This document shows positions 1 through 9,602 of a DNA stretch of 64,000 nt, in pieces (positions within the stretch are counted from its first letter, which is position 1; each line of letters starts with the position of its first letter). The translations under genes and the position numbers were made by a program. The stretch lies in NCBI GenBank assembly GCA_034506255.1, contig JAPDPX010000012.1, forward strand, positions 80,898 through 144,897, given 5' to 3'. The stretch comes from a candidate division KSB1 bacterium. GTDB lineage: Bacteria; Zhuqueibacterota; Zhuqueibacteria; Zhuqueibacterales; Zhuqueibacteraceae. The notes under the pieces were generated by a model, which searched no databases, had not been told where the DNA came from, and saw nothing but the letters and a program-made list of their open reading frames with translations.

Positions 1-1903
1 AACCGTCGGTGATCACCTCGGCGTCCGAAAACTTTTTGTCGGTGGCCCGGAAAAGCTTGTAACCCTCGAAGTCATTGACATTGGCAAGGAAGGGATCGCG
101 CGTTTTGGTGTCGGCGGCATTGTCCCAGGTCAGGATCACATAGCCGTCGCCGGGCGTGGCCGTGAGCGTCGGGGTGAGCGGCGGCTGCGCAAAACGGTAA
201 TCCTTTTCGTAGATCACCTGCACGATGCGCTTCTGCTCGAACAGGGCGGGGGCGCTGTGCGTGTCGGAATTCAGACCGTTGAGCGGGTCATAGGAGTGCA
301 GCTCGGACATCGAGATGCGCTCGGTGCGGCCTTTGTAGAGCGGGAAGGGGCCGGAGGCAAAGACTTCAATCAGGTTGGAGATGCTGCCGAAATACGTTAC
401 CAGGGAATCCTGGCCAATCAGTTCCCACATGGAACGATCGCCGCGGAACCAGCGGAACTCCGAGGAATGGCTGGGCACCGGAAACAGGCGAAAAGCCGTG
501 AGACCGACCATGTCGGACTCGGAGACATCGGTGACCGCGAAATTGGGCTCGCAGCCCACGCCTTCAACGAAATCCGGCTTGTGATTGCATTCGCCTTCAT
601 CCGGGCCGGTGTAGTTCAGCTCGTTGGGACCCACGCCATCGAGGCCGACATCATCGCCGGAGAACTCGCTGATTTGATAAATGCCGTCACCGTTGCGATC
701 CTCACCGTCCTGCCAGTCCTGATCCTCATCGGCATCCCAGTGCGGCCGCAAATCTTCCGGCTTCAGTCTGTAGAACGTGAGAAACTTGTTCACGTCGGTG
801 AGGCCCTCGGTCGGCCCGATGATTTGCGCGGCGAAATTGTCCCGCTTTTCATCGGTGAGGCCGTCATCGTCATTGTCCAGGTTGTCATAGCCCAGCCCCG
901 GACTTTCGAGATAGGCAAAACCCATCGTGCCGCAAATCAGGCCGCCACGGCCGGTGCCGTCAACGTCCCAGGAATAGGCCATGTCGATCAGCTTGTCGAA
1001 ATAGCCGAGTTCGTCGTCGCGTTCGCCGCCGATGGCATTGTCCACCCAGTAGCCAAACGCCACTTCCGGCAGATCGTAGGCGGAAATATTGGCGATGGTG
1101 TATTCCCAAAAGATGGCATCGCGCGATTGCGGATTATTCCACTGAAAACCGCGCTGTTCCACGCGGATGCCGATGCCGCCCCAGGGTTTGCCCTTCTGAA
1201 TGGTGACAGCGGGATAGTTGTCGCCGATGATTCGCCCCGGGCGGGGATAGTATTTGACCCGATCCTCCGGGCCCAAATATTCCTGATCCTGCGCATCATT
1301 GGCCACGAAAAAGGTCTCCAGATCCGCATAGATCACCCCGCGTCCGAAACGGCCGTTCCACTCGCCCGGCCATTTGCGGTTGTAGCCGGTGGCAGGCCAG
1401 CCATTGCGCGGCCAGGAATCGGGACGGTTGCTCATGGCGGGATATTCATTGAGCTCGTTGAAGTATCCGAACACGGGATAGAGGCCCCATTCGATGGTGC
1501 CGGTGGGGTCACGATCCATCTCTTCGCGATAACTGGTCTGCAGGAAATAGAGCGTGTCCAAATCCCGCCGGATGCTGATCTCCACTGGGTCGGTGACCGG
1601 AATGGTGTCATTCTTGAGATACACCCGCGCACCGATGAGCAGGGCCACGCCGTCGAGCATTTTGACGCCGTCGGCATTGTTGGGCCAGCGCGAGACATCC
1701 GGCCGCGGCCAGTCCGACAGCTCGGTGGTGTTTCGAAAGTAGAGGAAAACGCGGTTGCCGGTCATGAAACCTTCGCGTTCCGCGGCAATATCGCCGGGCG
1801 GATCCTCCGGGCCTTCATAGGGCCGGCCCTGTCCGTAGAGAAACTGGGCGGCAAATATGGGAAGCAGAAAAACAAGGCGGAAAATAGCGGTGATCTTTTT
1901 CAT
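1..1903 (-). CDS. Secreted protein of unknown function, 3' end beyond the left edge
   Basis: The frame is open from an ATG at 1903 to the window edge (634 codons, C-terminus missing). It begins with a signal peptide (MKKITAIFRLVFLL, cut near QFLYGQG). The body is rich in W, Y, D and N. It has two acidic stretches resembling calcium-binding EF-hand or thrombospondin type-3 repeats (LDNDDDGLTDE, and DEDQDW...DRNGDGIY). Near the edge is a segment (PPLTPTLTATPGDGYVILTWDNAAD) that looks like the start of a fibronectin type III domain. I do not recognise a family. It lies 185 bp downstream of the TonB receptor on the same strand, so an outer-surface or secreted role in glucan use is plausible. The missing C-terminus would probably carry the sorting domain seen in its neighbours, but this cannot be seen. 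Confidence 0.75.
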   Translation of the reverse strand, partial: MKKITAIFRLVFLLPIFAAQFLYGQGRPYEGPEDPPGDIAAEREGFMTGNRVFLYFRNTTELSDWPRPDVSRWPNNADGVKMLDGVALLIGARVYLKNDTIPVTDPVEISIRRDLDTLYFLQTSYREEMDRDPTGTIEWGLYPVFGYFNELNEYPAMSNRPDSWPRNGWPATGYNRKWPGEWNGRFGRGVIYADLETFFVANDAQDQEYLGPEDRVKYYPRPGRIIGDNYPAVTIQKGKPWGGIGIRVEQRGFQWNNPQSRDAIFWEYTIANISAYDLPEVAFGYWVDNAIGGERDDELGYFDKLIDMAYSWDVDGTGRGGLICGTMGFAYLESPGLGYDNLDNDDDGLTDEKRDNFAAQIIGPTEGLTDVNKFLTFYRLKPEDLRPHWDADEDQDWQDGEDRNGDGIYQISEFSGDDVGLDGVGPNELNYTGPDEGECNHKPDFVEGVGCEPNFAVTDVSESDMVGLTAFRLFPVPSHSSEFRWFRGDRSMWELIGQDSLVTYFGSISNLIEVFASGPFPLYKGRTERISMSELHSYDPLNGLNSDTHSAPALFEQKRIVQVIYEKDYRFAQPPLTPTLTATPGDGYVILTWDNAADTKTRDPFLANVNDFEGYKLFRATDKKFSDAEVITDG

Positions 1904-1965
1904 AGGTGCCTGCACCTGCAATTTATGAGCGTGCTGAGAATTTCATCGCGAATCGCTTCACGTCT

Positions 1966-2036
1966 CAGGTTTCTGCTCTTTCTCTTTCTCCTCTTACTCC
2001 TACTCCTACTCCTACTCCTACTCTTACTCCTTCTCG
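1966..2036. repeat. Hexamer microsatellite (CTACTC)n
   Basis: A pyrimidine-rich run on the plus strand with a core of about six CTACTC/CTCTTACTC units lies between the TonB receptor stop and the next gene. It has no coding sense and is prone to length change. Confidence 0.7.
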
Positions 2037-2088
2037 CCTTTTTTAGAATCATAAGAAGCGAGTAAGCTGGAGAGTGGGAGTAAGAGTT

Positions 2089-4797
2089 TTAGAACGTAAT
2101 CCCCATCCCCAGCTTGACGTAGCGCGGCGTCGAGTACATTGCCGGGTTTTGTACGCGATCGATGAATTCGTTGAAATTGCTGCGGTGGCCGGCCAAATCC
2201 GAGGGCGTGATGATCGCGGTGTAGGCGCGGCCGGTCTGGGGGTTGACCCAGACTTCATTGAGCCGGTCCAGCAGATTGTACACCGACAACGTGAAGCGCG
2301 CATTGAAGTTGCCGGCCAGTCGCAGATTGTAATAGGCGGTGAGATCGACACTGTACTGGCTCGGTTGCTTGGCATTGTTGGGGTGGAGGTTGATGAGCGC
2401 CAGCCGGTTGTCCGCCAGCGGGGACATCGTGTAGGGCGTGCCGGAGTTGTAATAGCCGGTGAGGGTGGCGCCGTATTTCGCGGTGTTGTAGCCCACGCTG
2501 GCATTGAGGGTGTGACGCTGATCCCAGCTCATCGGGATGAGCGTGGGGATCGGGTCGCGGCTGTCGCCCGCGCGATCGAATGTGAACCGCGGATTGTCGG
2601 CATTGCCGCGGGTGAATTGCAGGGTGTAATTGACGTTGGTAAAAACCTTGCCAGAAACAAAGTCATACTTCACTTCCAGGCCGCGGGCATTGCCATAGTC
2701 CTTGTTGGAGTACAAGCCGTATTCGATCTGGTTGAAGGTGCTGACGATGCGGGCGCTCAGCAGATCGTAAATGTCGCGGTAAAAGAGCGCCACGTCCACT
2801 CCCATGCCCTCGGCGAGCTGCTGCCACAGGCCGATTTCGTATTGCACGGTTTTCTCAGCTTTGACCTGGGCGTTGCCCATGGTGGTTTCATAATCGGTGG
2901 GCGCCACCTGGAAGGAATGGTTCTCATACAGGGCATACATCGGCGGCATCTGGAAGAAATGGCCGTAGCTGAAATGCAGCAGCGCGACATCACTCAACTG
3001 ATAGGACAGGCCGAGCCGCGGGCTGATTTGCGTTTGCGGCTTGGCTCTGGGATAGGTCGACATCTTTTCCGGATTGTCGGGGAAGCGCAACTGGTTGGCG
3101 GGGTTGCGGCGCTGCGAGGGATAAACGGTGTTGGGATCGAAGTAGTCATAGCGCACACCCAGATTGATCACCATTTCATCGAATTCCATCTTGTCCTGCA
3201 GATACGCGGAGAACTCGCGCGGCTTCACCCGGTAGATGTCGGAGTAGATGCTGGAGTCCGGGAAAATGACGGGCTGATAGAGCAGGAACTCCTGGTCCGT
3301 GCCGGCATACAGGTTGCGGATTTGCACGTCGCGGTTGTCGAGATTATGATGGGTGTACAACACCCCGGTCTTCAGGCTGTGATGCTTGTGCACCTGCCAG
3401 GACAAATCAAACTTGGCATTGAAGTCCTTCAGGGTGCGCTCCACGTGACCCTTCTGCTGCCCACCGGTATAGAAGCCCGGGCCATCGTTGTAAAAAAAAC
3501 GGTCATTGACATAGCGCGGATCCAGGGGATTCTTGTAGACATACCAGCCGTTGTAGTAGTCCACGTACTGCAGCTTGATTTCGTAGAAAGCGTTGCGGGA
3601 AAAGAGATGATTGAGTTGCAGCGCATACATGTGGGTGCGGCGGTAGGCGGCCGCCATGCCGTCCGGGTTGTACTTGAAGGCATGATCGTAACTGTGCCAG
3701 ACGTCATCGTTGTAATTGTAGAGCAACGACGTTTTGAAGGAACGGAACAGATTCGAGGTCAGCTTGCCGGTGAACGAAACGTTCTGCGAGCCGTTCATTG
3801 GAACATAAGCGCTGTCGCCCGTGTGCTCCGAAACCCATTCCGCGGGGTTGTCCGACTGGAAGTTGCTGAAATCCGAAACGCGGAAACGGCGGAGGCCGTT
3901 GAGATGGTTGCGGTAATTCTGGTAGCGCAAGTTGGAAAAGAAAGTCAGTTTGCGGCGCAGCAACGGCACCGGCCCGCTGAGCTGAAATTTGTAATCCTGA
4001 TTGCGGTCGAATTCCTCATCGCGCAGGCCGATGAAGATGTCTTTGTGGGGCGTGTAGTAGTTGCCCAGCTCGGCAGAGATCGCACCATGATAGCTCTCAC
4101 TGCCGTCCTTGGTCACGGCATTGACCACACCGCTCATCGCCCGGCCGTATTCGGCGTTGAAGGTGCCGGTGATGACTTCCAGGTCTTGAATCGCCTCCGG
4201 CTCCAAATCCACGGTTTTGCCCTCGCCGCCGAAGCTTTCATCGACCTGCAAACCATCGATCAGGTAGGACACCTCGGTGGTACGGCCGCCGCGAAAGTGG
4301 CCGGCCACCACGCCCGGCTGCAGACTGACCACCGCGGCCACGCTTTCCACCGGCAGGTTTTCGATTTGTTCGGAGGAGACATTGCGGATCGAGCTGGTCT
4401 GATCCTTTTTCACCGCCAGCCGCTCGGCCATCACCACCACTTCCTCCGCGGAGGTCAGCACCGTGGGTTTGAGTTTCACCTCGACGGTGGCCGTGCGATT
4501 CACCGACACCTGCACCGCCGTGACGCGCACCGGCTCATAGCCCATCATTTGCACCCGCACCACATAGCTGCCGGGCGGCACATTGAGAATGAAAAAATCA
4601 CCGTTGGCATCGGCAGCCGCACCGCGCGTCGTGCCTTCCAACTGCACACTCGCGCCCGGCAGACCGCTGCCGGTTTCCTGATCCAGCACCCTGCCGGCAA
4701 TTTTCCCGGTGGTTTGTGCATGGACCATGCCGCTGGCGCAGAGCAGCAACCCCGCGCCGGCGAGCAACCAACCGAACCTTCTTTTCATCCCAGCCAT
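2089..4797 (-). CDS. TonB-dependent outer-membrane receptor with carboxypeptidase-regulatory-like domain
   Basis: A 902-aa outer-membrane receptor, probably importing oligosaccharides released by the neighbouring glycosidases. Residues 1-27 are a signal peptide ending HA-QTTG. Residues 31-110 form a carboxypeptidase-regulatory-like beta-sandwich (GRVLDQETGSGLPGASVQL). Residues 125-225 form the plug (ENLPVESVAAVVSLQPGVV, YLIDGLQ, EYGRAMSGVVNAVTK). The rest is a beta-barrel rich in aromatic residues, and the protein ends in Phe (GMGITF) as outer-membrane barrels do. The 4797 start has GAGGA eight bases upstream; ATG 4788 is an alternative. The gene sits in a minus-strand run of glycosidase genes. 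No SusD-like lipoprotein gene is visible beside it, unlike Bacteroidetes loci. The substrate is inferred from neighbours only. Confidence 0.93.
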   Translation of the reverse strand: MAGMKRRFGWLLAGAGLLLCASGMVHAQTTGKIAGRVLDQETGSGLPGASVQLEGTTRGAAADANGDFFILNVPPGSYVVRVQMMGYEPVRVTAVQVSVNRTATVEVKLKPTVLTSAEEVVVMAERLAVKKDQTSSIRNVSSEQIENLPVESVAAVVSLQPGVVAGHFRGGRTTEVSYLIDGLQVDESFGGEGKTVDLEPEAIQDLEVITGTFNAEYGRAMSGVVNAVTKDGSESYHGAISAELGNYYTPHKDIFIGLRDEEFDRNQDYKFQLSGPVPLLRRKLTFFSNLRYQNYRNHLNGLRRFRVSDFSNFQSDNPAEWVSEHTGDSAYVPMNGSQNVSFTGKLTSNLFRSFKTSLLYNYNDDVWHSYDHAFKYNPDGMAAAYRRTHMYALQLNHLFSRNAFYEIKLQYVDYYNGWYVYKNPLDPRYVNDRFFYNDGPGFYTGGQQKGHVERTLKDFNAKFDLSWQVHKHHSLKTGVLYTHHNLDNRDVQIRNLYAGTDQEFLLYQPVIFPDSSIYSDIYRVKPREFSAYLQDKMEFDEMVINLGVRYDYFDPNTVYPSQRRNPANQLRFPDNPEKMSTYPRAKPQTQISPRLGLSYQLSDVALLHFSYGHFFQMPPMYALYENHSFQVAPTDYETTMGNAQVKAEKTVQYEIGLWQQLAEGMGVDVALFYRDIYDLLSARIVSTFNQIEYGLYSNKDYGNARGLEVKYDFVSGKVFTNVNYTLQFTRGNADNPRFTFDRAGDSRDPIPTLIPMSWDQRHTLNASVGYNTAKYGATLTGYYNSGTPYTMSPLADNRLALINLHPNNAKQPSQYSVDLTAYYNLRLAGNFNARFTLSVYNLLDRLNEVWVNPQTGRAYTAIITPSDLAGHRSNFNEFIDRVQNPAMYSTPRYVKLGMGITF

Positions 4798-5100
4798 GTC
4801 CCTGTTCCTCGTGGTTATTTGCTGTGTTCTTTGCTGCCGTCACACACCTCTTCAGACCGGAGGGGGCTGGCCCCGCCTCCCGTCAGCCTGCAAAGAATCA
4901 AAGTGGGCGGCGACGCTTCCTCGTCCCGAAACAGGAAAGCGTGCGGCAACGCTCCGGGCAGCCGTGCGGCGAAACATTGGGAAGACCCGCCAGAACGTCA
5001 TCAGCCAACTTCGCGCACACCGCTTTGCGTGCGGCTTCTCCCCTGTCTCCCGGCCGGTGATCTTTCCCGCAGACAGTGAAACTTCCCGAACAACTCCCTC
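4798..5100. other. Intergenic gap between GH2 gene and TonB receptor
   Basis: About 300 bp hold the receptor's ribosome-binding site and presumably its promoter. There is a short GC-rich self-complementary piece (GGGGCTGGCCCC near 4864). I see no gene, operator palindrome or clear terminator. Confidence 0.5.
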
Positions 5101-7452
5101 CTAGCGCAGCAAGATCATCTTCTTCACCGCCCTTTCGGCGCCGGCGGACAATTCACAAAAATAGACGCCACTGGGCCAATCCCCGCCAGGTTGTGCAGTT
5201 GAAAAAATCACTTCATGGGAACCGGCGTTTTTCACCTCGTCCAGCAGCACCGCCTTCTCCCTGCCGAGGACATCCAGCACCCTGAGCCTCACGTGCCGCG
5301 CTTGGGGCAGCATGAAACGAATTTTCGTGCCCGGATTGAAGGGATTGGGATAGTTTTGCTCCAACTGCGGATGCTGCGGCAGCCGGCTGCCATCCGCCCC
5401 CCTCTCCTCCACGGCAGTGGCAAAACCGCCGGTTTTGAAATAAGGCAAATAGGCGGCGCGCAACACCGGCGTCACCGGCTTTTCGGTGACGCGATCCATG
5501 CGCAACACACCCATGCTCTGATAACCCTCCGTCATGCGGTACCAATCGAAGGCGCACCACCACGTCGCCGCCATCAGGTAGCCGCAACAATCATACTTCC
5601 CCACGCTGTCGATGGCGGCGCGCTGTTTGAGCGCGCGAAAGGTTTCATTGAAAATCGTGACTTGCTGGCCGGCGGTGCTGCCGTTTTCCGAGGACCAGTA
5701 GCCGAATTCGGTGTTGAGAATGGGCTTGTTGGGATGAGCGAGATTGGCATCAACAAGAAAGTATTTGGTTTCGGTGTAAGCCTGCTGGCCGTAAAAGATG
5801 CCGAAATACATCGTCCAGCCGGCAAAATCACTCACTGTTTGCGAGGGATCATGCGGCCCGGGGCGGTCGGCCGCCGCAGACTGGCCCACCAGCCGGCCGT
5901 CGGGATACAGGCTGTCCAGCTCTTCATTGACACGCTTGATGAACACCCGGCGGTTGTCAACATCCATGCTTTCATTGTTGGTGCTCCACAGGACAATCGA
6001 GGGCCGGTTGTAGTCGCGGAACACCATTTCCCTGAACATTTGCTCGTGCAGGTGGCGAATGAGATTTTGCAGCACCCAGGCCAGGGCCACGTCGAATTGC
6101 CAGAGGGGAATTTCCTCCATTACCACCAAGCCCAGCCGGTCAGTGGCGAGATAGGTGAAGGGGTGGTTGGGATAATGCGCCGTGCGCAGCCAGTTGGCGT
6201 TGAGGGCTTTGATTTTCACCAGGTCGTTGTAGATCGCCGCGACCGGCATGCTGCGGCCGTAAACCGGATGATCCTCATGGCGCGCCACGCCGACAAAGAA
6301 GGCCGGTTTTTCATTGAGCAGAAACTTGGTGCCGGAGGTTTTGGCGGTGCGAACGCCAAATTGGGTGTGAAACGCATCCACCACCCGGCTGCCGCGCGCC
6401 AGCGTCACCTGCAGGATGTAGAGATGCGGTGTCTGCGGCGACCATAACCGCGGGTTGGCAATGATAATCTCCGTGCGCCACACCGCGGCCTCCCGCGCCG
6501 GCACGCTGTTGCCATGGCGCGTCTCGCCGCTCACCGCGACGGGCGCGCCGAGCAAATCAGCGGCGCTTTCCGAGAGGATATTTTGCGAGTCGACGCGTGC
6601 GGCATAAACCTGCAGGGCAATTTCGACATCCTGCGGGGCGGTCCCGGCATTGAAAACTGTCACCGTTGTCTGGAGGCGGCCGTTGAGGTCTTTGGGCACG
6701 ATATCGGCGCGCACCACGGAAATTTCGTCGGCAAACTCCAGGTAAACATCGTGAAGGATGCCGGTATAGTTGAACCAGTCGACGCGCGAATAGGGGATGA
6801 TGTCGGTGCGTGAGCCCCACGGCGGATTATCAACGCGTACCGCGATGACATTGAGCGTGTCATATCGCAGCGCCGGCGTTGCATCGAAGGCAAAGGAGGT
6901 GTATCCGCCCTCGTGATAGCCGAGATACCGGCCGTTGAGCCAGACATCGGCGACGTAGTTGACGGCATAAAAAATCAGCTTGGCAAACTTGCCGCGCAGT
7001 TCGCCGGGAACGGCAAACACGCGGCGGTACCACACGCCATCCTGATAATACTCCGGTCGCTTCTCATAAGCATTGATGGTATTCTCGACGCCGGGAATGT
7101 GATGAAGAGGCCAGCCGCTGTCATCATAGCCCGGTTCCTGCCGGCCGGCGGCCTCCGCCAGTAACTCGGCCATGCCGGCGGCATCGCGTTTCAGCAACGT
7201 CAAGTCGTGATTGGCCGCGAAGCGCTGTTTGCGCCACGGCCCGGCGAGGTTGATGGTCGTGCGCCGCTGCTTTTCAAAAGAAGGGACAGGGATGCCGTTT
7301 TGATGGGGAATGGCAATGCCCGCCACCGTTTGCAGGCGCAACGAGGCATCAAGCGAGGCTATTTGCGCGAGCGCATAGCCGCCGGGAAACAGCAGCAACA
7401 CGCCTGTCACCAAGATTGCACCAAGGCTTCGCCACTTTTTGCAAATGCTCAT
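5101..7452 (-). CDS. Glycoside hydrolase family 2 enzyme with C-terminal sorting domain
   Basis: A 783-aa secreted exo-glycosidase of the beta-galactosidase/beta-glucuronidase family (GH2). After a signal peptide (1-30, ending ALAQ) come a jelly-roll sugar-binding domain (about 60-240), an Ig-like domain (245-370) and the TIM barrel (about 375-690). The family signature GVARHEDHP is at 388. The acid/base Glu is E494 in LWSTNNES and the nucleophile is E582 in ILNTEFGYW. The last 90 residues are the sorting domain (EQNYPNPFNPGTKIRF, SGVYF, KKMILLR). The frame is open to 7668, but 7452 is the start that exposes a signal peptide, and the extension would overlap the upstream GH16 gene. GH2 substrate cannot be read from sequence; in this context it may trim side chains or oligosaccharides. 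Confidence 0.92.
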   Translation of the reverse strand: MSICKKWRSLGAILVTGVLLLFPGGYALAQIASLDASLRLQTVAGIAIPHQNGIPVPSFEKQRRTTINLAGPWRKQRFAANHDLTLLKRDAAGMAELLAEAAGRQEPGYDDSGWPLHHIPGVENTINAYEKRPEYYQDGVWYRRVFAVPGELRGKFAKLIFYAVNYVADVWLNGRYLGYHEGGYTSFAFDATPALRYDTLNVIAVRVDNPPWGSRTDIIPYSRVDWFNYTGILHDVYLEFADEISVVRADIVPKDLNGRLQTTVTVFNAGTAPQDVEIALQVYAARVDSQNILSESAADLLGAPVAVSGETRHGNSVPAREAAVWRTEIIIANPRLWSPQTPHLYILQVTLARGSRVVDAFHTQFGVRTAKTSGTKFLLNEKPAFFVGVARHEDHPVYGRSMPVAAIYNDLVKIKALNANWLRTAHYPNHPFTYLATDRLGLVVMEEIPLWQFDVALAWVLQNLIRHLHEQMFREMVFRDYNRPSIVLWSTNNESMDVDNRRVFIKRVNEELDSLYPDGRLVGQSAAADRPGPHDPSQTVSDFAGWTMYFGIFYGQQAYTETKYFLVDANLAHPNKPILNTEFGYWSSENGSTAGQQVTIFNETFRALKQRAAIDSVGKYDCCGYLMAATWWCAFDWYRMTEGYQSMGVLRMDRVTEKPVTPVLRAAYLPYFKTGGFATAVEERGADGSRLPQHPQLEQNYPNPFNPGTKIRFMLPQARHVRLRVLDVLGREKAVLLDEVKNAGSHEVIFSTAQPGGDWPSGVYFCELSAGAERAVKKMILLR

Positions 7453-7621
7453 TGCACGAGCCCTGATGAAAAAGTTGAAATCCGGCACAGGCAGCGGCCG
7501 GATAACCCAGCCACTGCCTGTGGTACGCCGTACACGGGGCCTTCCCTGCTGTTTCATCCCCTCTGGAAAAGTTCCCGCCGCGGCTGTGCCTCCTGCGTTT
7601 TGTGACGCCGCACCGGATACA

Positions 7622-9424
7622 CTATTGCAACAACATGAGTTTGCCCGCCGCCAGTTTCTCCCCGCCATGAATTGTGTAAAAATAAACGCCGGAACTCAAC
7701 GGCCGGCCGGCATGATCAACCGCCTCCCAGGTGAAATCCCTCGTTCCCGCCGGCTGTACACCGAGATCCTTTTCGTAAACGAGATGGCCGCGCAGGTCAA
7801 ACACTTGAAATCGCAGTCTTTTTACCGCAGCGAGATGATAGCGAATCGTGGTGCCGCCATTGAAAGGATTGGGAAAACTTTGCGCCAAATAAATCTTCGC
7901 TCCGGCCTCCTGCTCGTTGACGCCGGTGGCGGCCAGGGTTTCAATGATCAGACCATTCAACAGGGGATCTTTTTTCACCGCGGCAAAATGCAGGTCGAGA
8001 ATGCCGTCGGTGACCGCAACGGAATCCAAAATTTTTGTGTACGCGGCGTGCGCGCCGACTTCTTGAAACAAGTCGAGGCTGCCCGTCACCAGCCTGCCTT
8101 CGATGAAAACATCAAAAACTCTCATCCCGGCGGCGGTGAAGTTATTCTCCGCCATCATCAAAGTCACGCGATAATTGCCGTCTGGCACGCGGACTTTGTA
8201 AGATACCAACCCCGCGCGCTCGCTTTGATAAATCGCATCCGCTTCGGTGTTGGCGATGGCGAGATCACCCGGCCATTGTTTGGCGGTGCCGTCCAGATAA
8301 CCGTATTCGACTTGTTCACTCCACGGCTGGTCGGCTGAAAAATCGTCCTGCGGCGCGCCTCCGACGTTGATCTGCAACGGCAAGGTCACCGGCGCTTCAT
8401 TAATCACGCTCACGGCACGCGGGCCGCTGTGGTTGGGTGGGGCGGCACGATCGCGCGCGTTCAACACCGCGAGCGTGTGAGTCGCCGTCGGATCGAGACC
8501 CGTCGTTTCGAGCAGCACACTCTTCTGATCCGGCAGAAGAGTGGCGCGGGCAACCGTCACCCCGGGTATGAGATAATTGGAGGTGGTTTCCGCCGTGGCC
8601 TGATCCACTTCTTCCGAGAACATCACGGTGACGTTTTTTCCCGAAAGGCGCGCCCATTTGACCACCGGCGGATTGCGGTCATTGTAGCCGAGATTGTCGG
8701 GCATGGTGAGGCAGAGGATCATCAGGCCGTCGCGAAACACCACGTTTTCCGGCACAAAGTCGGCATTGTTGCCGCCGAAGGTATGCGTTGCCTTGTCCCA
8801 GCGCGCCTGATCCCAGGAATCAAAATCATCCTTCCATTGATGGGTGAAGTTGTTGTTGGTGCCGGTATTCCCCGAGCCCGGGGTGTAGGAGGCATAACTG
8901 ACCCAGTCATAATAGGCAAAGGCCGGCAGCGCGTCGTCGCTCCAGCGTCCCACCCAGTTGGTGTACGCCGGGTTCCAGACGTTCATCATGATTTTTTGCG
9001 GGTTGGTGAGCATCAGCACGTGCTCGCCGGTTTGCCGGTACATTTCCACGCCGTCGATAAACCAGGCCACGTACTCCGGCGTCCACTCAAAGGCGTAGGT
9101 ATGAAAATCCAGATGCGGATTGAACGGCGTGGGTTGATGGCGCAGATGATTGTTTTGCCCCGGGGTGATGGTGTTGAACTGGACGTCGTTACTGTAGCGG
9201 CCGAGAATCTCGATATCGATTTCATTCCACTCGCCACCGCCATCATGGTAAGTAAAAAACGACGCCAGCATGCCCTCGCGCTGCGCGGCTTTCATGCGCA
9301 CCTCGAAGCGGCCGTGGGTGTAGGCGGCCTTGGTGCGGTACTCGGCGCCTTTGTAGTTTTTGGCGGCAGCCAGCAGCGGACAAAGCAGTGCCGCACACAG
9401 GGAAACACTCCAGGCGATTCTCAT
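7622..9424 (-). CDS. Circularly permuted GH16 beta-glucanase (1,3-1,4-beta-glucanase type), malectin-like and sorting domains
   Basis: A 600-aa secreted endo-beta-glucanase. After a signal peptide (1-21) the catalytic half comes first (22-185), with the GH16 site WNEIDIEILG (nucleophile E68, D70, acid/base E72). The segment that is N-terminal in ordinary lichenases (DDFDSWDQARWDKATHTF, then GLMILCLT) follows at about 192-240. This is the order known from the naturally permuted Fibrobacter succinogenes 1,3-1,4-beta-glucanase. An Ig-like domain (250-345), a malectin-like carbohydrate-binding domain (about 350-510) and the sorting domain (AQSFPNPFNGGTTIRYHL to KLMLLQ) complete it. Start 9424 has AGGA seven bases upstream and begins the signal peptide. 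The paralogue is at 20331-22139. Substrate is inferred from the family. Confidence 0.93.
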   Translation of the reverse strand: MRIAWSVSLCAALLCPLLAAAKNYKGAEYRTKAAYTHGRFEVRMKAAQREGMLASFFTYHDGGGEWNEIDIEILGRYSNDVQFNTITPGQNNHLRHQPTPFNPHLDFHTYAFEWTPEYVAWFIDGVEMYRQTGEHVLMLTNPQKIMMNVWNPAYTNWVGRWSDDALPAFAYYDWVSYASYTPGSGNTGTNNNFTHQWKDDFDSWDQARWDKATHTFGGNNADFVPENVVFRDGLMILCLTMPDNLGYNDRNPPVVKWARLSGKNVTVMFSEEVDQATAETTSNYLIPGVTVARATLLPDQKSVLLETTGLDPTATHTLAVLNARDRAAPPNHSGPRAVSVINEAPVTLPLQINVGGAPQDDFSADQPWSEQVEYGYLDGTAKQWPGDLAIANTEADAIYQSERAGLVSYKVRVPDGNYRVTLMMAENNFTAAGMRVFDVFIEGRLVTGSLDLFQEVGAHAAYTKILDSVAVTDGILDLHFAAVKKDPLLNGLIIETLAATGVNEQEAGAKIYLAQSFPNPFNGGTTIRYHLAAVKRLRFQVFDLRGHLVYEKDLGVQPAGTRDFTWEAVDHAGRPLSSGVYFYTIHGGEKLAAGKLMLLQ

Positions 9425-9602
9425 GTTATCATCCTGCCTGCGTGTCGAGAAGGCCCGGCGGGCAGTTCGTTGGGGGGACTGCCAAACACCCAACAGGTGG
9501 GAGGACACCCGCAGCCGGGTGTCCTCGCCAGGTTCAAACATGATCGGGAGAATGGCAGGCAAATGCACGGCCACGCGCGCGCCCTCCTCCTGCCCAACGA
9601 CC

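Noticed and set aside
257..2065. 602-codon plus-strand frame opposite the left-edge gene
   Set aside because: The opposite strand has a signal peptide and protein-like composition; this frame ends in a run of Leu read from the microsatellite.
2074..5079. 1001-codon plus-strand open frame opposite the TonB receptor
   Set aside because: It mirrors the receptor gene codon for codon, is rich in His/Arg/Val/Gly as GC-rich antisense frames are, and has no family motifs.
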